Below, one piece after another: positions 53,575-62,117 of a DNA stretch of 64,000 nt. Under the pieces are notes generated by a model. That model saw only the letters and a program-made list of their open reading frames with translations, was not told where the DNA came from and searched no databases. Numbering within the stretch: the first letter of the stretch is position 1; each line of letters starts with the position of its first letter. The DNA comes from Epilithonimonas vandammei (lineage in GTDB: Bacteria > Bacteroidota > Bacteroidia > Flavobacteriales > Weeksellaceae): assembly GCF_003860525.1 (NCBI RefSeq), contig NZ_CP034161.1, positions 1,798,001 through 1,862,000 of the forward strand. The letters run 5' to 3'. The translations under genes and the position numbers were made by a program.

Positions 53575-55113
53575 ATGAAACTACACTCAATCAAACTTAA
53601 AAACTTTAGAAGCTATAAAGAAGAAACGGAAATCAAGATAAATGATTTAACCGTTTTTGTTGGGAAAAACGATATTGGTAAATCAACAATATTGGAAGCT
53701 TTGGATGTTTTTTTTAATGAGGGAAAGGGTAATGGTGTTATAAAGTTGGATAAAGATGATATTAATAAGTCTGCTCTTGCAGAAGGAGATAATGTCATTT
53801 CTATTACGGCTGTATTTTCTGAATTACCTAATCCTATTGTTATAGATACGACTAATGAAACTTCTTTTGAAGCAGAATATCTTTTGAATTCGGATGGTAA
53901 ATTAGAAATTATAAAAAAATATCCCAATGCAGGATCTGCAAAAGTTTATATAAAAGCAAATCATCCTACTAATGCAGATTGTGCAGATTTATTATTAAAG
54001 AAAATAACCGATTACAGGAGGATTATTCAACAGCATAATATTGAATGTGAAAACAATACAATCAATGCAGTAATGAGAAGCGCTATTTGGAATCATTTTT
54101 CGACTGATTTACAATTGCAGGAAATTGAAATAGATACATCTAAAGAAGATGCTAAGAATATCTGGGAAAAGATACAGCAATACCTTCCTCAATATTGTTT
54201 ATTTCAATCTGACCGAAAAAATAGTGATAATGATAGTGAGGTTCAGGATCCTTTGAAAAAAGCAGTTGCGCAGATTCTTGCAGATCAAGAAATAACAGCG
54301 ATGTTTGAAGATATTGCCCAACGAGTTTCGCAAAGACTGACAGAAGTTTCGGATTCTACATTAGAAAAACTAAGAGAAATGAATCCTGATATTGCGAGTA
54401 GTTTAAATCCAATTATCCCAGTTGCAAGTGCTTTGAAATGGGTTGATGTTTTTAAAAGTGTTTCTATTACTGGAGATGAGAATATACCTGTAAATAAAAG
54501 GGGAAGTGGCGTTAAAAGACTTATTCTATTAAATTTTTTCCGAGCTGAAGCCGAAAGAAGAATGACTACTGGGAATTCTCAATCTATTATTTATGCTATT
54601 GAAGAACCCGAAACATCTCAGCACACAGACCATCAAAAAATACTTATCAGAGCATTTTTAGAACTTTCACAAGCAAACAGGACACAAGTTCTTTTAACAA
54701 CTCATAGCTCAACAGTAGTTAAAGGATTATCTTTTGATCATTTGCGTTTGGTTTCTAAAAACGAGCACGGTCATAAACTTATTGAGCAGGTAATTCCACA
54801 TCAACTTCCATATCCATCGTTAAATGAAATTAATTTTGTAGCGTTCCGTGATTTAACGGAAGAATATCATAATGAATTGCACGGTTATATTGAGGCAGAG
54901 GAATTATGGAACGATTATAAAAATGGAAAAACGACTATCACTTACAATAAAACATTTAGAGGTAATACAAGCGTACATCAAATAATCTTAACGGAATATA
55001 TTAGACATCAAATTCATCATCCAGAGAATACTTTGAATCCAAGATTCACTTTTGAACAATTGGAGGATTCAGTTAATTTAATGAGAGATTTTATTCTTAG
55101 TCAAAGAAATTAA
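53575..55113 (+). CDS. OLD/RecF-like AAA ATPase embedded in the R-M locus
   Basis: This 512-residue protein has Walker A GKNDIGKS (30-37), an ABC-type signature-like region (KRGSGVKRLILLNFF), Walker B IIYAIEEPETSQH (E343, E344) and TTHSS. It thus belongs to the SMC/RecF/OLD ATPase group. It is too short for, and lacks, a Toprim nuclease domain. The C-terminus contains EYIRHQIHHPENTLNPRFTFEQLEDSV, a motif I recall from defence-type ATPases such as those of Septu (PtuA) but cannot prove. It lies between hsdS and the RAYT gene. Role: probably defence or DNA-end sensing. Confidence 0.75.
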   Translation: MKLHSIKLKNFRSYKEETEIKINDLTVFVGKNDIGKSTILEALDVFFNEGKGNGVIKLDKDDINKSALAEGDNVISITAVFSELPNPIVIDTTNETSFEAEYLLNSDGKLEIIKKYPNAGSAKVYIKANHPTNADCADLLLKKITDYRRIIQQHNIECENNTINAVMRSAIWNHFSTDLQLQEIEIDTSKEDAKNIWEKIQQYLPQYCLFQSDRKNSDNDSEVQDPLKKAVAQILADQEITAMFEDIAQRVSQRLTEVSDSTLEKLREMNPDIASSLNPIIPVASALKWVDVFKSVSITGDENIPVNKRGSGVKRLILLNFFRAEAERRMTTGNSQSIIYAIEEPETSQHTDHQKILIRAFLELSQANRTQVLLTTHSSTVVKGLSFDHLRLVSKNEHGHKLIEQVIPHQLPYPSLNEINFVAFRDLTEEYHNELHGYIEAEELWNDYKNGKTTITYNKTFRGNTSVHQIILTEYIRHQIHHPENTLNPRFTFEQLEDSVNLMRDFILSQRN

Positions 55114-55119
55114 TATTTT

Positions 55120-55139
55120 GGGCGAATTGCAATTCGCCC
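55120..55139. repeat. REP palindrome gggcgaattgcaattcgccc (copy B)
   Basis: A perfect palindrome just after the AAA ATPase stop and about 30 bp before the RAYT start, followed by caaccgccccaacgg. Confidence 0.8.
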
Positions 55140-55167
55140 CAACCGCCCCAACGGAAAATTAAATAAT

Positions 55168-55785
55168 ATGAATAAATACAATCCCCAAAAACACCATCGC
55201 CGATCGATACGTTTACAAGGTTATGATTATAGCCAGGAAGGATTGTATTTTATTACAATCTGTTGTCAGGATAGGACGCATTTGTTTGGGGAGATTGTAG
55301 ATGGAAAGATGATATTGAACAGCTATGGAGAAATAGCACAAAAGGAGTGGCGAAATACAAGTGCAATTAGAGATAATGTTTTGTTGCACGAATTTGTTGT
55401 AATGCCTAATCATTTTCATTCAATCATAGAAATAAAATTTCAAAAGGGTAATAATGAGATTGGAAAATTTCAATCGCCATCGCAAACGGTGGGCGCTATT
55501 ATTAGAGGATATAAAATAGCAACGATAAAAAAAATAAAAGATTTTATGCTTTTTTCAGAAAGAGATAATTTTAGTACGGGCGAATTGCAATTCGCCCCAA
55601 CCGCCCCAACCGCCCCAACCGCCCCAACCGCCCCAACCGAGAAGATAAAAGAATTAGATTTTAAAATTTGGCAAAGGAATTATTATGAGCATATCATTAG
55701 AAACGAAGAGGCTTACGAAAGAATATCAGACTATATTAGAAATAATCCGAAACGCTGGAATGAGGATAAATTTTATGGAATATAA
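55168..55785 (+). CDS. REP-associated tyrosine transposase (RAYT)
   Basis: This 205-residue protein is of the Y1/HUH type. It contains the opening HHRRSIRLQGYDYSQEGLYFITICCQDR, the HUH motif in VVMPNHFHSIIE, and a C-terminal YYEHIIRNEEAYERISDYIRNNPKRW with the candidate catalytic tyrosine. RAYTs are domesticated IS200/IS605-like transposases that process REP palindromes. Palindromes flank the gene on both sides and a third copy lies inside the frame (55578-55597), where it reads GELQF followed by five APT repeats (about residues 137-156). That insertion keeps the reading frame and may act as a linker. Confidence 0.88.
   Translation: MNKYNPQKHHRRSIRLQGYDYSQEGLYFITICCQDRTHLFGEIVDGKMILNSYGEIAQKEWRNTSAIRDNVLLHEFVVMPNHFHSIIEIKFQKGNNEIGKFQSPSQTVGAIIRGYKIATIKKIKDFMLFSERDNFSTGELQFAPTAPTAPTAPTAPTEKIKELDFKIWQRNYYEHIIRNEEAYERISDYIRNNPKRWNEDKFYGI
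55578..55640. repeat. REP palindrome with tandem ccgccccaa units inside the RAYT gene (copy C)
   Basis: gggcgaattgcaattcgccc (55578-55597) is followed by about five 9-bp ccgccccaa units. It is in frame within the RAYT coding sequence, encoding FAPTAPTAPTAPTAPTE. Confidence 0.8.
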
Positions 55786-55799
55786 TAATTTCGTAGTAC

Positions 55800-55850
55800 G
55801 GGCGAATTGCAATTCGCCCCAACGATTCGCCCCAACGATTCGCCCCAATT
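55800..55850. repeat. REP palindrome with cgattcgccccaa units (copy D)
   Basis: gggcgaattgcaattcgccc (55800-55819) is followed by two cgattcgccccaa units before the hsdR start. Copies C and D are both preceded by tagtac. Confidence 0.8.
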
Positions 55851-55864
55851 AATAAAATAAAACA

Positions 55865-58800
55865 ATGAAATACACCGAATCCCAATTAGAAAAATCATTC
55901 ATCCATCTTCTGAAAGAGGAAGGCTATGAGTATGTGAATGGCAATGACGTAGTTCGGGCATCGCATCAGGAGGTTTTGATTCGGGAAGATCTGAGTGATT
56001 TTCTGTTGTTGCGTTATCCCGATTTGGAAGCGATTGAGCTGGAAACTCTTATCAATGAACTGGCGTATCAACCAGCTTCCAATCTCTATGACAGCAATAA
56101 ATACATTGGGAAACTCTTGGCAGACGGACTAATTTTTAAGAGAAACAATCCGGCTAAAAAAGATTTGCACATCCGTTATATTGATCTAGATTCAAACAGT
56201 CTTTTGGAAACCAATCGCTTTAAGATTGTAAACCAGCTGGAGATTCAGGGAAAAGAACTGCGGATTCCGGATTTGATTCTGTACATCAACGGGATTCCGG
56301 TGGTGGTTTTTGAGTTTAAAACAACGATAGAAGAAGAGATTACTATTTATGATGCTTATAAACAACTGAGCATCCGCTACCGAAGAGATATTCCTGAACT
56401 GATGAAATACAATGCGTTCTGCATTATCAGCGACGGTGTGAACAACAAAGCGGGTTCGCTGTTTGCGCCTTACGATTTCTTCTACGGTTGGCATAAAATA
56501 ACAGGCGAAGAAAAGAAAGCACTGACGGGAATTCATACCGCCACATCCATTGTCCACGGAATGCTGAACAAGCAAAGGCTTTGTGATATTCTGCATCATT
56601 TTATTTGGTTTCCTGATACTACTAAAAAAGAAGAAAAAATCCTGTGCCGTTATCCGCAGTATTATGCTGCCAACAAGCTTTTTGACAATATCCAAAAGCA
56701 CCGCAAACCGGAAGGCGATGGAAAAGGCGGAACCTATTTCGGAGCAACAGGTTGCGGGAAAAGTTATACGATGCTTTATCTGTCGAGACTGCTGATGCGT
56801 TCCACACAATTGGCAAGTCCGACCATCATTATTATCTCCGACCGTACCGATCTGGACGATCAGTTGTCGAGAGATTTTACCAATGCCAAGGATTTTATTG
56901 GCGATGAAAATATTATCAACATAGAATCGAGAGCTGATCTTCGTGCAAGACTGAGAGGCAGAGAAAGTGGTGGTGTTTTTCTGACGACGGTACAGAAATT
57001 TGCGGAAGACAGCGAGATTTTGAGCGACCGCAACAATATCATCTGTATTTCCGACGAAGCCCACCGCTCGCAGGTGAATCTGGATTTGAAAGTCCGCATC
57101 GATGAAGATGGTGTAAAGAAATCGTATGGTTTTGCAAAATACCTGCACGACTCACTTCCGAATGCGACGTATGTAGGCTTTACAGGAACACCGATTGATA
57201 AGACTCTGGATGTATTTGGTCCTGTGGTAGATTCCTACACGATGTTTGAATCGGTGGTGGATGAAATTACTGTTCGTCTGGTGTATGAAGGCCGTGCTGC
57301 AAAAGTCAATCTGAACCATTCCAAAGTGGTTGAAATTGAACAGTATTATCAAAACGCGGTTGCAGAAGGCGCTTCGGAATACCACGTGGAAGCCAGCCAA
57401 AAAGCCATTGCCAGAATGGAAGTGATTTTGGGTGACCCGGGGAGAATTGAAGCGATTGCACAGGATTTTATTACGCATTATGAAAAACGGATTGAGGAGA
57501 AAGCGACAGTTGCCGGAAAGGTAATGTTTGTCTGTGCTTCCCGAGAAATAGCCTATAAATTATTTAAAGAAATCATCAGGCTACGACCGGAATGGAATGA
57601 GAAAAGCCTTGCGGAAAATCTGAGCGATAAAGAGCAGAAAGAAATCAAGCCCATCGAGCGCATCAAAATGGTAATGACCCGAAGCAAAGATGATGAAGAA
57701 AGCCTTTGGAATCTGCTCGGAACGAAAGAAGACCGAAAAGAACTGGACAGACAGTTTAAACAGATTCACTCGAACTTTAAAATAGCAGTGGTAGTGGATA
57801 TGTGGCTGACGGGTTTTGATGTTCCTTTTCTTGATACTATTTATATAGATAAACCTTTGCAGACACATAATCTGATACAGACGATTTCCCGTGTGAACCG
57901 AAAGTTTGAAGGGAAAGACAAAGGCTTGGTGGTCGATTATATTGGCATCAAGAAAAACCTGAACCACGCTTTAGGATTATTCAACAATACCACGGCAGCC
58001 GATGACTTTGAAGACCTTGATAAAGCGGTGATTATTGTGAGAGACCAGCTGGATTTATTGCGACAGTTTTTCTATGAGTTTGATACCAGTGATTATTTCA
58101 AAGGATCACCCGTTGAGCAGCTGCATTGTCTGAATCGTGCTTCTGAATTGGTTTTGCTGACCGAAAAGTCGGAAAAGTTCTTTGTTGATGTCACGAAAAA
58201 ACTGAAGGCAGCTTATAACTTAACTTGTGGTTCGGAAATCTTTAATGACAAAGAAACTGATGAGATTCATTTTTACTTTGCGATTAAATCAATTGTCGTA
58301 AAACTGACCAAAGGCGAGACACCCGACACCGCACAGATGAATGCCAAAGTGAGCAAGATGGTGGAAGATGCTATTGTCTCGGAAGGCGTGGAAGAAATCT
58401 TTAAACTGGATGATAACAAAGCCAATGCGATTGATCTGTTTAATGATAAGTTTCTGGAGAAAATAGATGCGCTTGAACTCCCAAATACGAAAATCAAAAT
58501 CCTTGAAAGACTGCTGAAACAAGCCATCTCAGATTTCAAAAAAGTAAACAAAGTAAAAGGCATTGAGTTCTCTGAAAGGCTTCAGAAAATCATTAACAGC
58601 TACAACGAACGCAACGAAGCCGATTTGCTGGATTATGACGGTATTCAAGCCGATACTTCGGAACAGATTCTAGATTTGATTTTGAAACTGCGTACTGAAA
58701 TGGCATCGTTTGAAGATTTAGGAATCGATTATGAAGAAAAAGCCTTCTACGATATTCTGGATATGGTTTGCAAGCAATACGGTTTTGAATTCGACAAAGA

Positions 58801-59008
58801 CAAAATGCTGGAACTTGCCAGAGAAATCAAAAAGATTGTAGATGACACCGCCAAGTTCCCGGACTGGAGTGACAGAGACGATATCAAGGCTCAGCTGAAA
58901 ATGGAAATTATTGTGAAGCTTCATCAGTTCGGTTATCCGCCGATTACACAAGATGAGGTTTATAAGAATGTGCTGGAGCAGGCGGAAAATTTTAAGAGGA
59001 ATAGATAA
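55865..59008 (+). CDS. hsdR: Type I restriction endonuclease subunit R
   Basis: This 1047-residue protein has an N-terminal PD-(D/E)xK nuclease with D136...E150-F-K152 (IPDLILYINGIPVVVFEFK), a superfamily 2 translocase with Walker A GATGCGKS (293-300), the DEAH box ISDEAHRSQ (D397-H400) and downstream motif VI (LIQTISRVNRK). A helical C-terminus is thought to bind the MTase core. It translocates DNA and cuts away from unmethylated targets. It is intact and about 55 bp after the REP copy D; the RAYT and AAA genes split it from hsdMS. Confidence 0.92.
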   Translation: MKYTESQLEKSFIHLLKEEGYEYVNGNDVVRASHQEVLIREDLSDFLLLRYPDLEAIELETLINELAYQPASNLYDSNKYIGKLLADGLIFKRNNPAKKDLHIRYIDLDSNSLLETNRFKIVNQLEIQGKELRIPDLILYINGIPVVVFEFKTTIEEEITIYDAYKQLSIRYRRDIPELMKYNAFCIISDGVNNKAGSLFAPYDFFYGWHKITGEEKKALTGIHTATSIVHGMLNKQRLCDILHHFIWFPDTTKKEEKILCRYPQYYAANKLFDNIQKHRKPEGDGKGGTYFGATGCGKSYTMLYLSRLLMRSTQLASPTIIIISDRTDLDDQLSRDFTNAKDFIGDENIINIESRADLRARLRGRESGGVFLTTVQKFAEDSEILSDRNNIICISDEAHRSQVNLDLKVRIDEDGVKKSYGFAKYLHDSLPNATYVGFTGTPIDKTLDVFGPVVDSYTMFESVVDEITVRLVYEGRAAKVNLNHSKVVEIEQYYQNAVAEGASEYHVEASQKAIARMEVILGDPGRIEAIAQDFITHYEKRIEEKATVAGKVMFVCASREIAYKLFKEIIRLRPEWNEKSLAENLSDKEQKEIKPIERIKMVMTRSKDDEESLWNLLGTKEDRKELDRQFKQIHSNFKIAVVVDMWLTGFDVPFLDTIYIDKPLQTHNLIQTISRVNRKFEGKDKGLVVDYIGIKKNLNHALGLFNNTTAADDFEDLDKAVIIVRDQLDLLRQFFYEFDTSDYFKGSPVEQLHCLNRASELVLLTEKSEKFFVDVTKKLKAAYNLTCGSEIFNDKETDEIHFYFAIKSIVVKLTKGETPDTAQMNAKVSKMVEDAIVSEGVEEIFKLDDNKANAIDLFNDKFLEKIDALELPNTKIKILERLLKQAISDFKKVNKVKGIEFSERLQKIINSYNERNEADLLDYDGIQADTSEQILDLILKLRTEMASFEDLGIDYEEKAFYDILDMVCKQYGFEFDKDKMLELAREIKKIVDDTAKFPDWSDRDDIKAQLKMEIIVKLHQFGYPPITQDEVYKNVLEQAENFKRNR

Positions 59009-59013
59009 ATACA

Positions 59014-59304
59014 ATGATAAAAACAAACCCCATAATAGAATTCAAGCAGTTTCTGTCTTTGGTAAAAGGATTGAAAGAGTTTAAAAGTAAAACAGGAAAA
59101 AGATACAAAGTTATTTCTTTAGATGGCTCTATTTTAAGCTTTCTGAGGGAAACTGGTGAGGAATGGAAACTGGATCTTAGAAAAGCACATCAGGCTTATC
59201 TTGAACTACAGTATTTTAAGACGATAGATTTTAAACCTTATGTTCCAAGGAGGCAATCGCCGGCTTTGGGACTTCTTTTAACTGTTGGACTTTTAAAAAA
59301 CTAA
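59014..59304 (+). CDS. Small unknown protein following hsdR
   Basis: This 96-residue protein starts 5 bp after hsdR, so it belongs to the operon. It contains MIKTNPIIEFKQFLSLVKGLKEFKSKTGKRYKVISLDGSILSFLRETGEEWKLDLRKAHQAYLEL and a C-terminal hydrophobic tail, ALGLLLTVGLLKN. The lysine-rich core suggests nucleic-acid contact, but I recognise no family. It could be an accessory to the restriction locus or a chance neighbour. Confidence 0.55.
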   Translation: MIKTNPIIEFKQFLSLVKGLKEFKSKTGKRYKVISLDGSILSFLRETGEEWKLDLRKAHQAYLELQYFKTIDFKPYVPRRQSPALGLLLTVGLLKN

Positions 59305-59358
59305 AACTTAGAAGGATTCAAATTATAATTTCTTAGTTCAAATGATAAAGAAACTACG

Positions 59359-59781
59359 ATGGAGAAAAAATATTATATGATTAATATGCAGAAGCTCCTA
59401 CATTTGGCAGGAGAACTTCACAGAAAAGGCTACACAGGATTACAAGTGATTCCGTCGCTTTCGCCATCGTGTGTGTATTGGCGATGCGATTTTACAAATG
59501 CTGATTCCAGTGAAAGACTATCGGTTTCTAATTGGTTGCAGGAGAATTTTGACATTAAAGAAAAGGAAGCCAGCACAACAGAGATTGTGAAACGTTTCGA
59601 AGAAGATTATAATCATTTTCTATTAGGTAGTCAGGGTAAGGATGAATATTACAGCCAATGGTTTTCTGAAATGTTGAAACAACTTGAAGAAGGCGAATTG
59701 CCTTACGCCTTTTCGGATTATTATAATGATCCCAACTATTGGGAGACCAGCAATGGAAAAAAAATAAAAACCTTACATTAA
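59359..59781 (+). CDS. Small unknown protein with T-R-type acidic helical content
   Basis: This 140-residue soluble protein (start MEKKYYMINMQKLLHLAGELHRKGYTGLQVIPSL) continues SPSCVYWRCDFTN and EIVKRFEEDYNHFLLGSQGKDEYYSQWFSEMLKQLEEGELPYAFSDYYNDPNYW. It is acidic and rich in Tyr and Trp. Similar proteins occur near restriction loci as far as I recall, but no function is known. It ends 5 bp before the next gene, which fits an operon. Confidence 0.55.
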   Translation: MEKKYYMINMQKLLHLAGELHRKGYTGLQVIPSLSPSCVYWRCDFTNADSSERLSVSNWLQENFDIKEKEASTTEIVKRFEEDYNHFLLGSQGKDEYYSQWFSEMLKQLEEGELPYAFSDYYNDPNYWETSNGKKIKTLH

Positions 59782-59785
59782 TACA

Positions 59786-60184
59786 ATGTGCCAGATCTCA
59801 TCTCATTTAAAACTTTGTACCTGTAGCAAGAACAAGATTTTTTCGTCGAACAGTTATTGGATTCTTTACCGTTGGAAAAAGAGTGATGAGGTAATTGTAG
59901 GAGAGCCTATCTTTCCAGATAATAATTTTATTGATCCGGCTGACGAACTGAATAATCAAGAAAAATTAATAACAATCCTGAATCAAGATAACTGTTTTGA
60001 TTTTGAATTGCAGTTAGAAGATAAAGATTCGCTTGAAATCAATATCCAATGCCTGAGAGAAAACGGACGGTCTATCAACTTGATATATGCATTTGTTTTT
60101 CTTGATGGTATTTGGAAATCTATGACATACGATCCTTTTGATATGGAAAGGCAAGAGAAAAAGTATGGTGTCATAGAAATGTAG
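59786..60184 (+). CDS. Small unknown protein with N-terminal cysteine cluster
   Basis: This 132-residue product starts MCQISSHLKLCTCSKNKIFSSNSYWILYRWKKSDEVIVGEP, with C2, H7, C11 and C13 near the front, suggesting a metal site. The rest is acidic and mixed alpha/beta (LELEIN-like DSLEINIQCLRENGRSINLIYAFVFLDGIWKSMTYDPFDMERQ). I recall a family with a similar MCQ..SHLKLCTC start in Bacteroidota but no function. It closes the presumed operon 5 bp after the preceding gene. Confidence 0.55.
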   Translation: MCQISSHLKLCTCSKNKIFSSNSYWILYRWKKSDEVIVGEPIFPDNNFIDPADELNNQEKLITILNQDNCFDFELQLEDKDSLEINIQCLRENGRSINLIYAFVFLDGIWKSMTYDPFDMERQEKKYGVIEM

Positions 60185-60362
60185 ATTGGAAACAGCCGCA
60201 GACATCTCGCAAACTATTATTAATCATGGTAATGTACTGAAAAATAGTTGGTGGATTTTAGAAAATTAATGTTTAGATTCCGCCTGTTAATCCGAAGAGG
60301 AAAAAGGCAATGGTGGAGACCAACCTTTCAGCAATAGGATTAATGTTCAAAACGATAGTTTG

Positions 60363-62079
60363 GAATCCGTCTCACAACAAAATTTGAGGCGGATTTTTTA
60401 TTTCAGTAAAATGTATATTATTTTGGAAAATAGAAAAAGTTGTCCTCTTTAGGCAACTTTCTTTCTTAGATTGTGTGCTAAAGCGTGTAAACCGAACTCC
60501 AATTCTACTTTTTTCAGACCTTTGAGGGTAAACCGCTTAAAATTATTGCAATGTTTGAGATGTGCAAACACAGGTTCTACTTCAACCGAGCGTTGTTTTC
60601 TTTTTTTAATGCCTTTTTCACTGTTTAAAAGTTTTCGTATTTTCTCTTTGTAATCTTCCAAATGATGGTTCCGTTCGATGCTTCGGTTTTCTTTGGAACT
60701 GTGGCAAACGCCTCTAATTGGGCATCCATCGCAGTTTTTAGCCTGATAATGGGAGAGCTTTTGAGGATAACCGGTCTTGGTTTTGCGCGTGCTTTCGTGC
60801 GTTTTTTCCATCTTTTGTCCCATCGGACAAACGTAAAAATCGTCTTCCCCGTTGTAATGCAGATTTTCTTTGCTGAAAATCTTGTGTTTCGCCTGATAAC
60901 GGGCATTCTGCTCTTTGTCGAAAGTATTGTATTTTACAAATGGTGTAATATTGTTCTGTTCCAATAATTCGTAGTTCTGCTCGCTTCCGTACCCCGCATC
61001 AGCAGTGAGTTCTTCCAACTCTTCCATTCTTTTTTTACCAAACAATTTCTCAAAATTTTCCAAATGACGCTCCAAAGTATTGATATCATTGGTTTGCTGA
61101 TGGATGGTATAATTGACGATGATTTGATTCTCTGTGGAAATCTGTGCATTATAAGCCGGTTTGAGCTGTCCATTCATCATGTGATCGTCCTTCATTCTCA
61201 TGAAAGTAGCATCTTCATCGGTCTTGCTGTAGGAATTCCGCTCTGCTAAAATAGCTTCCTGAGCTTCGTATTTATCGAGGTTTTTCTCAAAATTTTTTTT
61301 AATGTAATTCAGTTTGGCTTTGGCTTTTTTGTCGGAATCGGTTTTACCCCCGCTGCCTTTTAATTTGGCATTGATATTTTCTGCCGTTTGCCGGATTTTT
61401 TCTTTGCTGATCTCTTTGAACCCCGGCGGTTCAGGGTCTTTATCTTCTTCCTTTGCCACACTTTGAGCGTATTTCCAGAGCTCTTCCAGCTGACGAAGCA
61501 TTTTTTCTTTGTTGGTTTTGATGGCATTTGCCCAGACAAAAGTGTAGCGACCCGCCTGTGCTTCAATTTTGGTTCCGTCTACAAACACCTGTTTCAGGCT
61601 CACCAAACCTTCTTCTGCCAAAAGCAAAACCACCTGTGAGAAAATATTTTTGAAGGCGGCTTCAAGTTTATGGGTACGAAAACGGTTCACGGTATTGTGA
61701 TCCACGATGCTCATGTTGGAGAGCCACATGAAGTTGATGTTTTCACGAAGCGCTTTTTCGATTTTCCGCGATGAATAAATATTGTTCATATACGCAAAAA
61801 CCATCACCTTGAGCATCATCACAGGATGATAACTGGGATTTCCTTCTTTGCTGTAAGCTTTCAGGAGTGGGTCAATGTTTACCTTCTCCAAAATATCATT
61901 AACGATCCGAACAGGATGATTTTCGGGAATCAAATCCTCAAAACTATAAGGAAACAAAACCAACTGATTTTGATTGTAATGCTTAAAATTCATAAACAAC
62001 TGTCTGATTATCAGATATAAATATACAAAAACTCTCAATAATAACCAAAAAAAATCCGCCTCAGTTGTGAGACGGATTC
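60363..62079 (-). mobile_element. IS1182-family insertion sequence, copy 2 (1717 bp)
   Basis: The element has exactly the same length, ends and orientation as copy 1, starting gaatccgtctcacaac and closing gacggattc. Visible differences are about five bases (for example ggcgc/gacgc, gggat/aggat, gcggg/gtggg, acgaaaacc/acaaaaact). The left flank cgatagttt and right flank aaattatcg form an imperfect inverted pair, suggesting insertion into a palindrome. With copy 1 it encloses 48950-60362. Confidence 0.9.
60449..61993 (-). CDS. IS1182-family DDE transposase (copy 2)
   Basis: The coding sequence is almost identical to copy 1, with the natural start MNFKHYNQNQLVLF at about 61993. All motifs described for copy 1 are present (VFVDGTKIEAQAG, ADAGYGSEQNYEL, SVEVEPVFAHLKH). 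It is uninterrupted. Identical function and near identity of both copies mean that recombination between them could delete or excise the 11.4-kb intervening segment. Confidence 0.88.
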   Translation of the reverse strand: MNFKHYNQNQLVLFPYSFEDLIPENHPVRIVNDILEKVNIDPLLKAYSKEGNPSYHPVMMLKVMVFAYMNNIYSSRKIEKALRENINFMWLSNMSIVDHNTVNRFRTHKLEAAFKNIFSQVVLLLAEEGLVSLKQVFVDGTKIEAQAGRYTFVWANAIKTNKEKMLRQLEELWKYAQSVAKEEDKDPEPPGFKEISKEKIRQTAENINAKLKGSGGKTDSDKKAKAKLNYIKKNFEKNLDKYEAQEAILAERNSYSKTDEDATFMRMKDDHMMNGQLKPAYNAQISTENQIIVNYTIHQQTNDINTLERHLENFEKLFGKKRMEELEELTADAGYGSEQNYELLEQNNITPFVKYNTFDKEQNARYQAKHKIFSKENLHYNGEDDFYVCPMGQKMEKTHESTRKTKTGYPQKLSHYQAKNCDGCPIRGVCHSSKENRSIERNHHLEDYKEKIRKLLNSEKGIKKRKQRSVEVEPVFAHLKHCNNFKRFTLKGLKKVELEFGLHALAHNLRKKVA

Positions 62080-62117
62080 TTTTAAATTATCGGATGAACC
62101 TTATTGCTAAAAAAACT

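Noticed and set aside
55593-55640. CRISPR-like array or minisatellite in the RAYT gene
   Set aside because: The 9-bp units are directly tandem without spacers and belong to the REP element; no cas gene is in the window.
56192-57148. 318-codon minus-strand frame inside hsdR
   Set aside because: It is antisense to the helicase domain of an intact hsdR and shows no conserved motif.
47220-62090. Target duplication bounding the IS1182 pair as one transposon
   Set aside because: The sequence left of copy 1 and right of copy 2 share no direct repeat, so movement as one unit is not proven.
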